64,000 nucleotides of DNA from the NCBI RefSeq assembly GCF_964019385.1, contig NC_088644.1, positions 43,891,483 through 43,955,482 on the forward strand, given 5' to 3'. Source of the DNA: Sycon ciliatum. Its lineage: Eukaryota > Porifera > Calcarea > Leucosolenida > Sycettidae. Positions 1-12,144 of the stretch are shown here, piece after piece. Below the pieces are notes generated by a model. That model ran no database searches and was not told the DNA's origin. It was given only the letters and a program-made list of their open reading frames with translations. Both the position numbers and the translations under genes were made by a program. Each line of letters begins with the position of its first letter. The first letter of the stretch is position 1.

Positions 1-8
1 GCACACGC

Positions 9-57
<49 letters not shown>
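1..57. repeat. (CA)n microsatellite at left edge
   Basis: Dinucleotide CA run with a few CG interruptions. It continues past the left edge of the window. Confidence 0.95.
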
Positions 58-58
<1 letters not shown>

Positions 59-1506
59 TCGCTCCGATAGCGTACTGTTAGTGTACTTTTGACCCAGTGT
101 AGAAGAGGACTATCAATCATTGAAGAATATCTAAGGACAGTCAGACAGTACTACTAAGACGGCCCATAGATAACAAAATTAAACTGATTGTCGAAGGAAG
201 ATCAGTATCGCGGCATCAATGAATTGCGTCAAAGAAGTACTTCAGGAAAAACACTGTGTCCGCCTGGTGGCTCGTTATCCAAACTGACCTTTCCATGGCA
301 CTCTGCCCCATTGCATACACTCGCTACTGCCAGGCAAGACGCCACCACACTCCAGTACGACACGAGCCCTCGCATGGCCATGTTCGTTTGTATTCGCTCA
401 GCGGGCTGGGGGAGGCAGACCGTAATCTTGATGAGCTATAGAAGCTACAGCGTCCGGAACGGACACACCCTACAATCTAGTCTGAGGCCGCAGGATAATC
501 CTAATGGAGAGAGGAATGGATCACCTTCAGTCTTCACCTCTCTGGCTCTGAACTTGAAGTGCCTAATTTTCTTTCTTGTTCATCATGATCAAGGTCCAGT
601 GCGAGTACAGATCTGTGTTCCTCTCTGTATCGCAGGCCTGGCAATGAGGCTGACGCTCCTAAATCACGGAACCGCGATGATCACTGCGTCATGAGTGAGC
701 TGACACGGCCCGCGGACCTGACTCGTAGATCTACTCCAGTCTAGTCGAAGCCAACAAAACGAGTTATGTTTTGCGTTTACCATGGTTTACCGGTATGGCT
801 ATCGCTCAGTCTCTGCTGTACAAGTACAGTGCTGGCAACTGAAATCCGACCCCCTTGGCGGCGCGGCGCGCGGCCAAGGGGGTCGGATTTCAGTTGCCAG
901 CACTGTACTAGTAGTAACACTGTAGTACTAGAAGTAGACTACTGAGTCTGTCCAGACTACAGACTTAGCACATCTACAACCCAGAATGGCCAGATCGTCG
1001 ACAGTGACTGGCGATACCTTGGATCATGTGACTTCAGACCTCATAAATATGGCGTTGTATCTCTGAATCTGATCATTCGTGCTCTTCCTATCCCTCGCTC
1101 AGCGCTGCAGCAGCTTGGTGGTTACACTGCACTCTGCATGCAGTCATCATGGTCATCTCGAGACTCAACACGACAACGGGCCGCGGATGGGGGACGGGCC
1201 GCGGGGTGGGCTGATCGTTGTCATGGCATCATGACTGCCCATTATCATTATCAGGTCAGAGAGGCCCACCGATCATTTGATTTGGTGCATGGCCGTCACC
1301 TGATATCGCCGGCATCGGCACACCATGATACACAAGGACATGATTGGATTAGTTGGTGTGCCCGATACCTAGCGTTTGCCATCGTCTCTGCTTCCTTTGC
1401 ACCAGCTAGCTAGACTGTTGTTCTCTCTCTCTTTTCATACAAGACTTTCGTGCAAGACTACATTTGTAGCACAGCTGCAACGAGCTGTCCGGGATAGACT
1501 TCCAGT
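58..1506. other. Intergenic DNA upstream of the BPI/LBP-like gene
   Basis: I see no supported gene here. A 168-codon open frame at 188-694 has no recognisable domain and no splice or homology support. The one structured item is a GC-centred palindrome at 825-907, listed separately. The region just before 1507 probably holds the promoter and 5' UTR of the BPI/LBP-like gene, but no clear TATA box was identified. Confidence 0.6.
825..907. repeat. Palindromic mini-element, copy 1
   Basis: A near-perfect hairpin with arms of about 33 bp. The left arm begins TACAGTGCTGGCAACTG and the right arm is its reverse complement, closing on a GC-only loop. A shorter relative with the same arms lies at 2658-2723, so this is a dispersed palindromic element rather than a chance hairpin. 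The outer TA on both sides may be a target duplication. Confidence 0.75.
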
Positions 1507-2341
1507 ATGAATATCAACCATTTGCTAGGTATTGTCGGCTGTTTGACAGTCCTGGGAAGTCGTCCGGTAATTTGCGAAATTCAGGATGGTGCGAACGTGC
1601 AGGTGGTGGTCCCGGCTGCGCTGATAAATGCAGAAATCGAAGCACTGCTCCCTACAATTATTGCAGAAGTTGCCAAGTACCCTGCCATAACATGCTGGTG
1701 AGGCTGAATGTATATGTATGTAGTGCAAAACTGAACAACTCTGTATGAATGGGGAAGTCACAAACCTGAAGCCTGAAGATCCCACGATAATATGGATGGA
1801 CTACGGAATGAATGCACGTGCCACAGTGTAGAGTAGTGGTGTGTACGGGTAGTCAGGTACTCGTGCGTACAGAATAGTACCCGAAAACCCGAAGTCGCAG
1901 ATTGCATCATGTACAGTGCACATGACAAATACTCCGCATGTCTACCCAGTGTGTAAGGGAAGGGATGCATTGTGGTGTTACCATGGAAACATTACCCGAT
2001 AGGGTACCCGTGCGTGTGTGTGTTCTACCCAGTGTGTAAGGGAAGGGATACATTGTGGTGTTACCATGGAAACGTTACCCGATAGGGTACCCGTGCTACC
2101 CGTGGAAAACTACCCGAAGAAAATGCTACCCGACTCGGCACTAGCTTATAGGTGAAAATAATGGCATGGTGGTGAGTCGGCGGAACGGCTTATGGGTGCT
2201 GTTTATACAGATTGAGTACTAGTGCAGCATTGTGCGCGACTTTGCCAAAGCGTCTCAACTCAACTGATGATGTACTTGAGTAACATGTATAAACTCCACT
2301 GGAGAGGTATTCAGCCTCAGCAATGATCCGTCTCATTGTTC

Positions 2342-2421
<80 letters not shown>

Positions 2422-5400
2422 GCAGCTACGATGATGTGGGTGCTAGTCATGTGCATCTCAACATGCAGGGGATCAAAGCTGCTTTGCATGAACTCACGGC
2501 AAAGGTGAGTGAATGCCTGTGTGCTAAGAATATGTGTGTGTGTGTGTACGTCGGTCTGTGTTTGTGTGTGTCCATGCGTATAGGTCTGTGTGTTGTTGCC
2601 GGTGTGTGCATGTATCCATGTATATCCGTATGAACGTGTTCACTGTGTCTATGATAATACAGTGCTGGCAACTGAAATCCGGCGCGCCGCCCAGGGGGTC
2701 GGATTTCAGTTGCCAGCATTGTAGTTACTACTAGTATTAGGGACCCTAGCATTCAGTGGTCTAGACAGGTGAAGACAGGTGAAGACAGGTGAAGACCTTC
2801 TGAGTGTTCTGTATCTCTGGTGCCCATGTTCTGCCTGAATCAGCCTGACTCATCTTTCTGGTGGCTATGATGTCACCATGGTGGTGGCTATGATGTCATC
2901 ACAATGGTTACTATGATGTCATGCTTGTCTTATGATACTGCTGCACAGACATCATCCAGTGCTACAGGAATGCTGATAGATGGCAGTGCATCACTAACTG
3001 CTGCAGGATCCTATCGACTGTGTCTGCATGATGATCCATTCTCCAAACATGCTTGCTCTACGCTGTTCGACTGCAAGGGAACGTTCTCACTGAAAACAGC
3101 AGTGTAAGTCTACACGGTCTGCACATCTGTTTCTACAGGTGGAAGTGGTACTACAAACTTATCCCTTATTCCTCTTCCCTTCTCTACTGAAAGTGAATTC
3201 GTAGAATATGGTATTCATACCTTTGTTAATTAAAGCATGGACATGCTCGCTACAGTTCTCGGTATCAGTTCTTGTAATGGCACTCACTAGCACACTGAAA
3301 CTGAATGAGCCAGAGCATGCATTATCTTTAACAGTAGTATCGAGATCAAGTTGTAAGAATATGGGGTTGACAGGCTAAGCCTGGCATGGATGTTCTTACA
3401 GTGAATGTAATCTAGATTCAACTGAGCGTGTACTGTAGACTGGTCTGTGAAGCAGATGCTTGCTAGTTGTCAGTAAAGGTGATAATATATATAGATGGCA
3501 CACTAGTTTGTGTTTCATTGCCCCCTGCTTTACTTTGACTGCTATTGTTTTGGTGCTGCAAGGCTTGGACTGGAAATAAGTGGGCTCTCAAAGTTAGTTT
3601 TGTTTTCTTGTCCTCTGTTTCTTACACTGCAGGTCATTTTCACTGACGCTAGCTGTTCATGGAGTCAATGTAAGTCAGTTACGCATGTATACGTGTGTGT
3701 GTGTTTTTCGGGGGAGGGGGTTCAGTCTATCATTTGCTAGACCAGGGTTATGGTGGTCCAATCCAGGATACAGACATCGAAGACACGCTCCCAGACTGTC
3801 TATGAAATCCATTTGAAGTTCAGATTACCGCATCTTGTAATCTCACCTACTCGAGATGCAACCCTCCCTTTCTATCTGCTCCACAAGCTGAACATCGGCC
3901 TATTGTTCCAACTTTGGCAACATCACTCCAAGCAAAACACACTTTTTCCCTCATTCTAACCATTCCATTGAAGATTTCTAACTGTTAGTACCTTCTCCAT
4001 ACTTGATATGATATTCTTGAAGCACTACCCATTGTACCATATTGGCAAAGGGCCGAGTTTATTTCAGTCGGTTTCAGTAGATTTTTTGACTTCATTTCAG
4101 TTTATGTCAGTCTATGTCAGTTTATGTCAGTCTATTTCAGTCGATTTCAGTCGATTTCAGTCGATTTCAGTTGATTTCAGTTGATTTCAGTTGATTTCAT
4201 TACAAGTACTCCCGTACTACAGTATGCGTGTGCATGCGCAAACATGGATCAGTGTGTATTCGTGTGCACAATATATGGACATGGTGTTGTTGTTGTTGTT
4301 GTTGCGCACTTGCTCACTTGCTCCCCTCTATGCATGTACAGGTGACGGTTGTCAAGCCTAGTGTCAACATCAGCATATCCACCAACCTGTGCAGCAAGTT
4401 CCGTGATGAGATCAACAAGAACATGGCTAAGATCAAGTCTGGTGCTGAGCATGCGATGGCTGAGCTTGGGCCCAAGATTACACACACTGTGATGGAATTG
4501 ATCAGTAAGTTGTTGAAGAAGACTTCTCTCACAATACACTGTGTGCCAGACTGCAGGCGTTTTGTAGGTACAGTTTTAACGTATACAAGTAAATGGCTGG
4601 GTGTTTCCAGTGACGGTATAGCCTCGGAAAAAGTAATGTTCTCAAATACAATCGACTCCACTTATAACAAACTCGCATACTACCTCCGACAAGCGAAACT
4701 TGGCGCGTTTTTTTGTTGATTTTTTTGGGTTGGTACCACAACTTCACAAGGCTGTGAGGTACGACCTACTTGTACCTCCATGCAACCGGGTGCAGGAAGC
4801 CAAGCGACGAGCTGGTGAGTGGCACATGGCTCAGACTCAGTCAGAGGCAAGCCAGTCTCTCGTGTACCAGCAAAACAGTGCGCGCGTCCATTCTGCGAAG
4901 GAGAATCGTCGTGCTTTCGCGTTGCAATGGAAAACCAAGGAGTTCTCTCTCTCTCCACTTGGTCACTCCGCCAGCACAGAGTCCATACGTCCATGCCAAA
5001 CAATCCTAGCGTCTTTCAATAGCCACTAGAGCGATGCGTCTCTGGTGGCTAAGGAAAATCGCCAGGAATTGCTGCAGGCAATTTTGGACAGTTGGCGAGA
5101 ATACCCGGCAAAACAGTTGGAGTCCAGGCGCTTGTGGAGGTGTTGCACAGTTCTTACAATGTCAACCTGGATAGTGGCGGCGGAAACGACTACCCTTCCG
5201 ACACCGTGGCTCGAGCACAGCACACAGGAGCGACATAGAAATTTTCAGAGCGATCACAACAGAGGTACTTGCTGCAACTGAATCCGCTCTTGTCGCACTT
5301 TCGTCTCCAAACAGGAACAACTCCTCTCCAGACAAAACTGCGATCTCTGAATCAGAGGAGAGTGATTCAGCCGAGCAGATGTCTCTTATGTCCTTGTTGA

Positions 5401-6312
5401 GCAATACCAAGTTGAATTTTGGTGAGTCAATCATTAGTTTTGATTGTAAAGTGTGATTTATTTCTCGTAATTTGAAGTAAAAAAACGCGCCAAGTTTCGC
5501 TTGTCGGAGGTAGTAATTATAGAGAATTTCATGATAATTATAGCAAACCTTTGTCCATGTCCCAGTTCGAACCCATACAAACTTGACCCTTTGTATCGAA
5601 CCATATTTTGGGGGGCTGCACTGATGATGTAAACCAAGTGCACTCATACAGTCGTGGCCCACACGTCAGTCATGACTTGCTGCCTGTTTAGTGCAAGTGA
5701 ATTTCTGTTGAAACGAACTTTAGCTTAGCCGCTATAAAGAACTGATTCTCTTGCAAAACGGTGTTCGTTATATCAGGAGTCGACTGTGTATCTGCTGGCA
5801 ACCCTTGCATTCAGAAATGTATGCTGTGTGTCTGTATGTTATGATTACACAGAAAATACGACGGTGTCGATATTTGGAAATGTGACTGCCAAGTTTGCTC
5901 TGTCCTCCGGATCCAGTACTGTGGACGGTGGCTTGGTTGTACGGGGTGAGTACTCGGAATACTGTGAATTACGATATGATGTGGCACCGTGCATTGGCAA
6001 TATCAACCAGTCGTCATTAGTATTCTAATCTATCACATGTGTTTGTTAGTGTTCTAATCTATCACATGTGTTTGTTAGTGTTCTAATCTATCACATGTGT
6101 TTGTTAGTGTTCTAATCTATCACATGTGTTTGTGTTACAAACTATGGAAATCACCTTTCCCCGTGAATCAATCCAATGTGTCGGATATGACATGCACCAT
6201 ATGCATACCTACAGGATGCTGATCCGCTCTGAAACTGGAGAGCTTGCGGGCGAAATTTGACCCCTTTCGTATACCCACCTTTTGCGTTTCCACTATACTT
6301 GTTATTTGAAAG

Positions 6313-6352
<40 letters not shown>

Positions 6353-6884
6353 CAGCTAGTTCGGTTGGTGGGTGCACTTATGCCAGATAGTGTTGGGCCT
6401 GTTGCCAACGGGCTCGGCTGCTTGAAGGTGTATTGTTGTACCTACCACCTTTGTTGGTTTCAGGGTTCATATACTTTCTGTTTGAAGTATACATACCTCT
6501 TAACCATGGACTGCTTCTGGCTAGATTAACTCTTGTGTGATCAATGGTGCTAGTGAAGCTTATATCAGATCCACTCTGATCTAGCCACCCACACTAGTAC
6601 CAAGTATTACCTTCACTGGGGGCAGGGGTACCTGCAGTTGGATCCCGGGACGGATACCCTGATGCCGTCAATCCTTTTTCTGCACCTTGTCCTCACCCAC
6701 TTACTGAGGTGTGGTGAGCCCATAAGTGGGATCATTTCAAGTCCACCCTAGTTTGGGGATTTCAGGGGGTGTCGGCCGTTGGGTGGTTCAATGGCCAATT
6801 GAGTCATCTTTCCAAGATTCCTTTTGAATCTCTCTCCCCTCTCCCGGGGAGACCCACGTGACCAGTTTTGGCAGTGAGCAAGTA

Positions 6885-6943
<59 letters not shown>

Positions 6944-7377
6944 ATGTGTGTTTGATTTCCTGCAGCACTTGTTCAACTTGCCAATGTGAAGACAGGAGCA
7001 GCAGGACCATGGAAAGTCACCCATGAACTACCCGCAATTCCCACTGCCAATGCCAGTGTGGATATCTATGTATCCGATACGCTTTTAAGCAATGGTAAGT
7101 TGTTGGAAAGATTATTACTCTGGTAAATCATAACTGAAAGGTGCATCGGAACATTAGCTCAACAACTAACTGCGGACTGCTAGAATAGATGCAATCATAA
7201 TGAGGAATTCACGGTCTCTACTCAAAGAAGTAATTAACATGTAAACTACGCAGATGAGTAGATACTCGTATCAAGGAGGAATCAGCTCCTGTTTCTCCAC
7301 TCACACTTTCAGGAACATTTGGAGTCCTTTAAAACTGTGTTACACATGTTTGTGTATGTGTATGTGTGTGTATGTGT

Positions 7378-7409
<32 letters not shown>

Positions 7410-7948
7410 CCGGTTGGTGGGTGCACTTATGCCTGATTGTGTTGGGTCTGTTGCCAACAGGCTCGGCTACTTGAGTGTATTGTTGTATCTGCCACCTTTG
7501 TTGGTTTCAGGTTACTTTCTATTTGAAGTATACATACCTGTTAACCATGGACTGCTTCTGGCTAGATTAACTCTTGTGTAATCAATGATGCTAGTGACGC
7601 TTAGATCAGATCCACTCTGATTTAGCCACCCACACTAGTAGCAAGTATTACCTTCACTGGGGGCAGGGGTAACTGCAGTTGGATCCCAGGACGGATACCC
7701 TGATGCCGTCAATCCTTTTTCTGCACCTTGTCCTCACCCACTTACTGAGGTGTGATGAGCCCATAAGTGGGATCATTTTCAAGTCCACCCAGAGTTTTGG
7801 GGATTTCAGGGGGTGTCGGCCGTTGGGCGGTTCAATAGCCAGTTGAGTCATCTTTCCAAGATTCCTTTTGAGTCTCTCTCCCCTCTTCCGGGGAGACCCA
7901 CGTGACCAGTTTTGGTAGTGTGCAACAAGTACAAGTGTGTGTGTGTGT

Positions 7949-7996
<48 letters not shown>

Positions 7997-8063
7997 ATGT
8001 GTGTGTGTGCACGCACGTCTGTGAATGTGTGCGTGAGTGCATGCGTGTGTGTATGCATGCGGG

Positions 8064-8156
<93 letters not shown>

Positions 8157-8420
8157 ACATGCGGTAGGTTTGTACATGGTGTACAGTGCTGGCCTGCTGC
8201 GAAATTTCACACACAACGAGGTAGGTGTATGCAGTGCGATACCATCGGTGCATGTATGCTTCCAGTGACGGCTGTGGACTGAAAGTCTGGGAGGTATTTA
8301 CTCTTTAGCCACTCAATGTGCCGTGAAGGTCACAGATTCATTCTCCTTACTGGGTGTTCAAGTTTGGTGAAAATATGATTGTCTGATGAATAACTATTCA
8401 TGTACTGTGTGTGCATGTGC

Positions 8421-8462
<42 letters not shown>

Positions 8463-10638
8463 GTGTATGTGTTTGTGCATTGTTAACACAGACGATATCC
8501 GACAAGGAGTATGTCATAGAAGGAAAGGCTATGGGACCACCAAGTATGGTGTTCAATTCTAGCCACCAGCTGATACAGGAACCGTGGGAAATAACGGTAT
8601 GGTCTATTGTATGCTCAGCTTCGACTGGCGTATAAGCCCTGCCCGCACATAAGCCCATGACCTTATGAATCGGATAAGCCCATGCAACTGACCTTCAATA
8701 ACCAGATAAGCCCATGACCTTATGAATCGGATGAGCTCATGCAATGGATCTTATTAACCAGATAAACCCATGCAGTGGATCTTATTAATCAGATAAGCCC
8801 NNNNNNNNNNNNNNNNNNNNNNNNNNNNNNNNNNNNNNNNNNNNNNNNNNNNNNNNNNNNNNNNNNNNNNNNNNNNNNNNNNNNNNNNNNNNNNNNNNNN
8901 NNNNNNNNNNNNNNNNNNNNNNNNNNNNNNNNNNNNNNNNNNNNNNNNNNNNNNNNNNNNNNNNNNNNNNNNNNNNNNNNNNNNNNNNNNNNNNNNNNNN
9001 ATGACCTTATTAATCAGATAAACCCATACAATGGACCTTATGAATCAGATAAGTACATGTAATGGACCTGATGAATCGGCGTATCCACGGGATTCTATGG
9101 CAATGTGTTTGCTTTGGTGTCTGCCATTGCTAACTTGTTCAGGGTGTTTGCAAGGAGAAGGGCGTATCGTTCCATGCCACCCTTGTGGCTTTTTGGCAGC
9201 TCATGTTCGATGTAAAACTCGTGAATGCTTCGGTCAATGGCACCTTCATCAAACCATCTCTGGAGCTGACATCCGATGTTGTACGTACCCCTTATGACTG
9301 TGTTCAATTGCATTGTATGTACAATATGACTTCCTGGTTTCCTGGAAGTTTTGTCTATAATGTAGTTGTGTGAGGGATACACAGGGATTTTGGAAATGAA
9401 CGACAACGCTGACCATATGGCCTACTTCACTCCGGTCGTTGTCACTGAGCCTGGATATCCTAGTTGCAAGCAACCATTTCTATTTTAGCTCTTGCAAAAG
9501 TAGCTACAGATTGGACACCACATGCTGTGGAAATTCTTCCTACCTCCATAGTATCCGCGATTGGAGTACTGTGTGAATTACAGATAGAACAACAGTAGTT
9601 GTGAATTCAGATTGCGTGGTAACTGATGTGTATGTGTATGTGACGTCATAGAAACCGCTTTGCAAAGGGTCAGGGCAACGCTGCCCATGAGCTCATTATA
9701 TAAGTTCGTTTGGAGTTTCATGAAGAAGTCAGTTGTTTGTTCCAGAATTCCTTGTGTTGTTTCAGAGTGTGAGTCGGACACGCGGACGCGAACATTACAT
9801 TGACTACAGTGTCCTTCTAGCTCTGAGGCTCTGCACAGCAGTTCAGTGCATTTGTCAATGCCTGCATCTCTGCTTCGTATCCGGTGTACAGGGTGTGACT
9901 AATGTATCCACGAGTCCAAACTGCACAGCCGATTGCCACACATACCTTGACCACGAAGTGTCCGTGTACAAGCTACGCCGTACCCTGTACAATGTTATCC
10001 TAAAGGCTATTGTAAGTCACTGCTAGCTAGGTGCATTACCGTTACTGGGATCAGGGAACAGTTACCGTAACACACGAAATAATTCTCCTGTTGAGCCGCT
10101 TAGAACTGCATACATGTACCCACATACTGGCCACCATAACTGGCACAATATAGTTAGTTTATAGTAATCACCAAACACTGGCCCAAACCTGCGGATCATA
10201 CCGTAACGCTTAATTCCTTACTTAGGTCTGTTGTATTGTGCTCTGTCTTGTCCTCTGTTCCGTTAGCCTACTTTGACAGTCTGGGATCCGTTGTATTGTG
10301 CTCTGTCTTGTCCTCTGTTCCATTAGCCTACTGTCAAGCTCCCTGCACCTATTGATCTGACCAGTCTCGTCTTATCATTTGGAGATGGCTATATGAAGTT
10401 ATCAGTAACAGCAGTTATGCCGAAGGCTAACGTTGACAGAGCAATGGAGGCCGCAGACGACGAGGCAATGCAGAGCAACACGCAGTGGAGAGTGAAACGC
10501 GATGAAGCACTGTATCCTACTGATGGCTCTGAACCACGCAGTTTGAACACCACCATCGATCTCCTGTCAGACATCTTGCCTTTTCTGGCCGTCAAGTGTC
10601 CCGCTATCCCTGGAGCAAAACCAGACGGCTGCATTTAG
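1507..10638 (+). CDS. BPI/LBP/CETP-family secreted lipid-binding protein (12 exons)
   Basis: Joined exons 1507-1697, 2426-2504, 2949-3103, 3633-3669, 4342-4504, 5853-5945, 6966-7094, 8168-8220, 8492-8596, 9143-9280, 9892-10011 and 10327-10638 give one open frame of 524 residues. Every intron is GT-AG and all phases agree. The product starts with a signal peptide (MNINHLLGIVGCLTVLG). The middle reads VDIYVSDTLLSNGLYMVYSAG, matching where the second barrel of BPI/LBP proteins begins (human BPI: YFFNTAGLVYQEAG). The C-terminal PTVKLPAPIDLTSLVLSFGD matches the family's final strand region. Human relatives are 481-493 residues; this one has a C-terminal tail of about 50-55 residues. The family binds LPS, phospholipid or sterol ester in two apolar pockets, so an antibacterial or lipid-transfer role is inferred. 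Introns carry a TA-flanked element, (TG)n tracts and an assembly gap. Exon borders are hand-called; exon 11 is the least certain. Confidence 0.85.
1939..2095. repeat. 83-bp tandem duplication in BPI-like intron 1
   Basis: The block beginning CTACCCAGTGTGTAAGGGAA and ending GATAGGGTACCCGTGC occurs twice, at about 1939-2013 and 2022-2095, with only a few differences. It is intronic. Confidence 0.8.
2342..2421 (+). repeat. (TG)n directly before the exon 2 acceptor
   Basis: An almost pure TG run of about 80 nt ends four bases before the AG at 2424-2425 that opens exon 2. There is no other pyrimidine tract, so the UG repeat itself occupies that place in the transcript. Confidence 0.95.
2658..2723. 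repeat. Palindromic mini-element, copy 2
   Basis: Same arms as the element at 825-907 (TACAGTGCTGGCAACTGAAA and its reverse complement) around a shorter GC-rich centre, in intron 2 of the BPI-like gene. Confidence 0.75.
4073..4200. repeat. 10-bp tandem repeat (ATTTCAGTCG type)
   Basis: About a dozen units of a decamer drifting between TTTCAGTCGA, TTTCAGTTGA and TATGTCAGTC. It lies in intron 4 of the BPI-like gene. Confidence 0.8.
4678..5515. mobile_element. TA-flanked DNA element with 36-bp terminal inverted repeats
   Basis: The left end, CTACCTCCGACAAGCGAAAC at 4680, is mirrored at 5478-5513, giving perfect inverted termini of about 36 bp, with TA at 4678-4679 and 5514-5515. The interior of about 760 bp shows no recognisable transposase, so this is a non-autonomous element. 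TA target duplications suit the Tc1/mariner group. It sits inside intron 5 of the BPI-like gene. Confidence 0.8.
6017..6132. repeat. 29-bp minisatellite, four units
   Basis: Four near-identical copies of a unit containing CTAATCTATCACATGTGTTT, in intron 6 of the BPI-like gene. Confidence 0.9.
6362..6953 (+). repeat. Dispersed duplicated block ending in (TG)n, copy 1
   Basis: About 530 bp that recurs at 7411-7935 with high identity, both copies running into a (TG)n tract. Copy 1 ends in the TG run 6891-6951, just before the acceptor of exon 7. The two copies flank exon 7 (6966-7094). No coding content is recognised. Confidence 0.85.
7411..8156 (+). repeat. Duplicated block copy 2 plus long (TG)n
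   Basis: Second copy of the block at 6362. It runs into an impure then pure TG tract of about 220 nt (7936-8156) that ends 11 bases before the exon 8 acceptor at 8166-8167. Confidence 0.85.
8423..8473 (+). repeat. (TG)n before the exon 9 acceptor
   Basis: A TG run ending about 18 bases before the AG at 8490-8491 of the BPI-like gene. Confidence 0.9.
8644..9078. repeat. About 28-bp minisatellite interrupted by an assembly gap
   Basis: Units such as GATAAGCCCATGACCTTATG recur on both sides of a 200-base block of N (8801-9000). The gap therefore lies inside a tandem array and its true size is unknown. All of it is within intron 9 of the BPI-like gene, so no coding sequence is lost. Confidence 0.85.
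10231..10331 (+). promoter_or_regulatory. Duplicated 3' splice site before the last BPI-like exon
   Basis: A segment of about 42 bases including TGTCTTGTCCTCTGTTCC and the acceptor TTAGCCTACT appears twice, exactly 60 bases apart (acceptor AGs at 10265-10266 and 10325-10326). The downstream acceptor keeps the frame and is used in the model. The upstream one adds a short segment that meets a stop made by the second TAG. Confidence 0.75.
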
Positions 10639-11616
10639 CGGACATGCAGGCCTGCACTCAGTCTCCATGACTACAGAGAATTTGAAAATTTGAAAGCAGA
10701 GCAAGGGAGATTGAGAGTAAGCGGCACGTTGGCATAATATCCTACAGCGACCCGGGTTTGAATCGGCACAATGTCACGAGATCATACCTAGATACTTGTA
10801 AGTAGATAAGGTCATTGGCATGATTGTGAGATTGTGTTGGATCGTTCATATTTGAATGGTATTGTGCTGGCACAATGTGGGTGTGTTTTCAAATCCTTTA
10901 ACGTAGAATAAGTTATTGGCTAATTGGACAACTTTTTTTGCATATTAATCAGTAAAGGCATAATTATGCATGGCAAATTTGCGAAATTGCGTGGCAATGT
11001 TTCTTGCGATCGAGAGCCGTCTGTCGTGTTCTTGCAGGTACTTCGAAGTAAAAAATATTATTATTGTTCGAAGTTGAACTTGGATGGTGAGCCGATGTAA
11101 TCATACGTCATTACATTACCCGCACCATTTTGTCCTTATCCTTTTATTATTGTTCAATTTTGTTTTTTCCATGATTGACTGTGCTTGCCTAATCCGCATA
11201 CAACTTACCCACTCTACTGGCTAACTTCCACAAACTCAGTGATTCTCATTGTGGCACTCTAGGGAAAGCATCTATGGTAATATTCAACTTCTGAAATTCT
11301 GATTGCGGTTGGGCACGACACTAGTACTTTTCAACATTCACATTGTATGGCTCAATTGTAGTAGAAGTTTTTTTTTATATAGTTAATTGGGTAACCGACT
11401 ACCGTCGTTCTCTAGGTAACCCGGCATGACTGAGTTAGTAGTCATTTTATCTGACTGTATAATTGTACATATTTTGGGAAGTGCAATAATTATGGAAGTG
11501 TTCATTTTGTACGTGTGATGCCGAGTGACTGGTGTGACGGAACGAGAGAAAGAATGGAACTCTCAAAGCAAAGTGTGAGCCGTAGGTTGTCCGTAAGGGA
11601 GAAAGTGCGTGTAACA

Positions 11617-11696
<80 letters not shown>

Positions 11697-12144
11697 CTTT
11701 CGTGTGTTCACATGTGTGAGTGTGTGCACGGGTAATCATAATAATGATCATAACGTTATGCATGTGTGGCGGTTTTGTTGTATTCTGCCTACCGGTAATG
11801 CGTTGCAAGGTGAAGGGCACAACCACGGCCTGGGCCCATGTCACTATTGTATTTTTTTATTTTTATGTTTATTTGAATTCGGATAGCTCAACAGTACAGA
11901 AGTACAACTACAAAGAGTACCGAATAGAAGGCCCCGAGAATGGGAAACCAAAAAAACAAAAAAAAACAAAAACAGCAACATCAAGTTACTGATTATGCAC
12001 ATTGCTTGAAAGCAAATCACAACAATGATTAAGAGTTATGAATGGCTCAATTGGACAGGAGCGGTTCGAGTCGACGGGGTTGCTTGTGAATACTCTATCC
12101 GTCTGTCGCTGGTTTGTGCCTGGAACTACAATGTATGTTGAACC
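10639..12144. other. Intergenic DNA between BPI-like and GH2-A genes, left part
   Basis: No supported gene. It holds AT-rich unique sequence and a (TG)n run at about 11619-11712. Confidence 0.6.

Noticed and set aside
188-694. 168-codon frame near the left edge
   Set aside because: No recognisable domain, biased composition or splice signals. Length is within chance expectation.
7832-8282. Long open frames of Cys-Val or His-Thr repeats
   Set aside because: They are translations of (TG)n/(CA)n microsatellites; the same holds near 2343, 11515, 34475 and 56550, and for Arg-Glu/Ser-Leu frames over the (GA)n at 62299.
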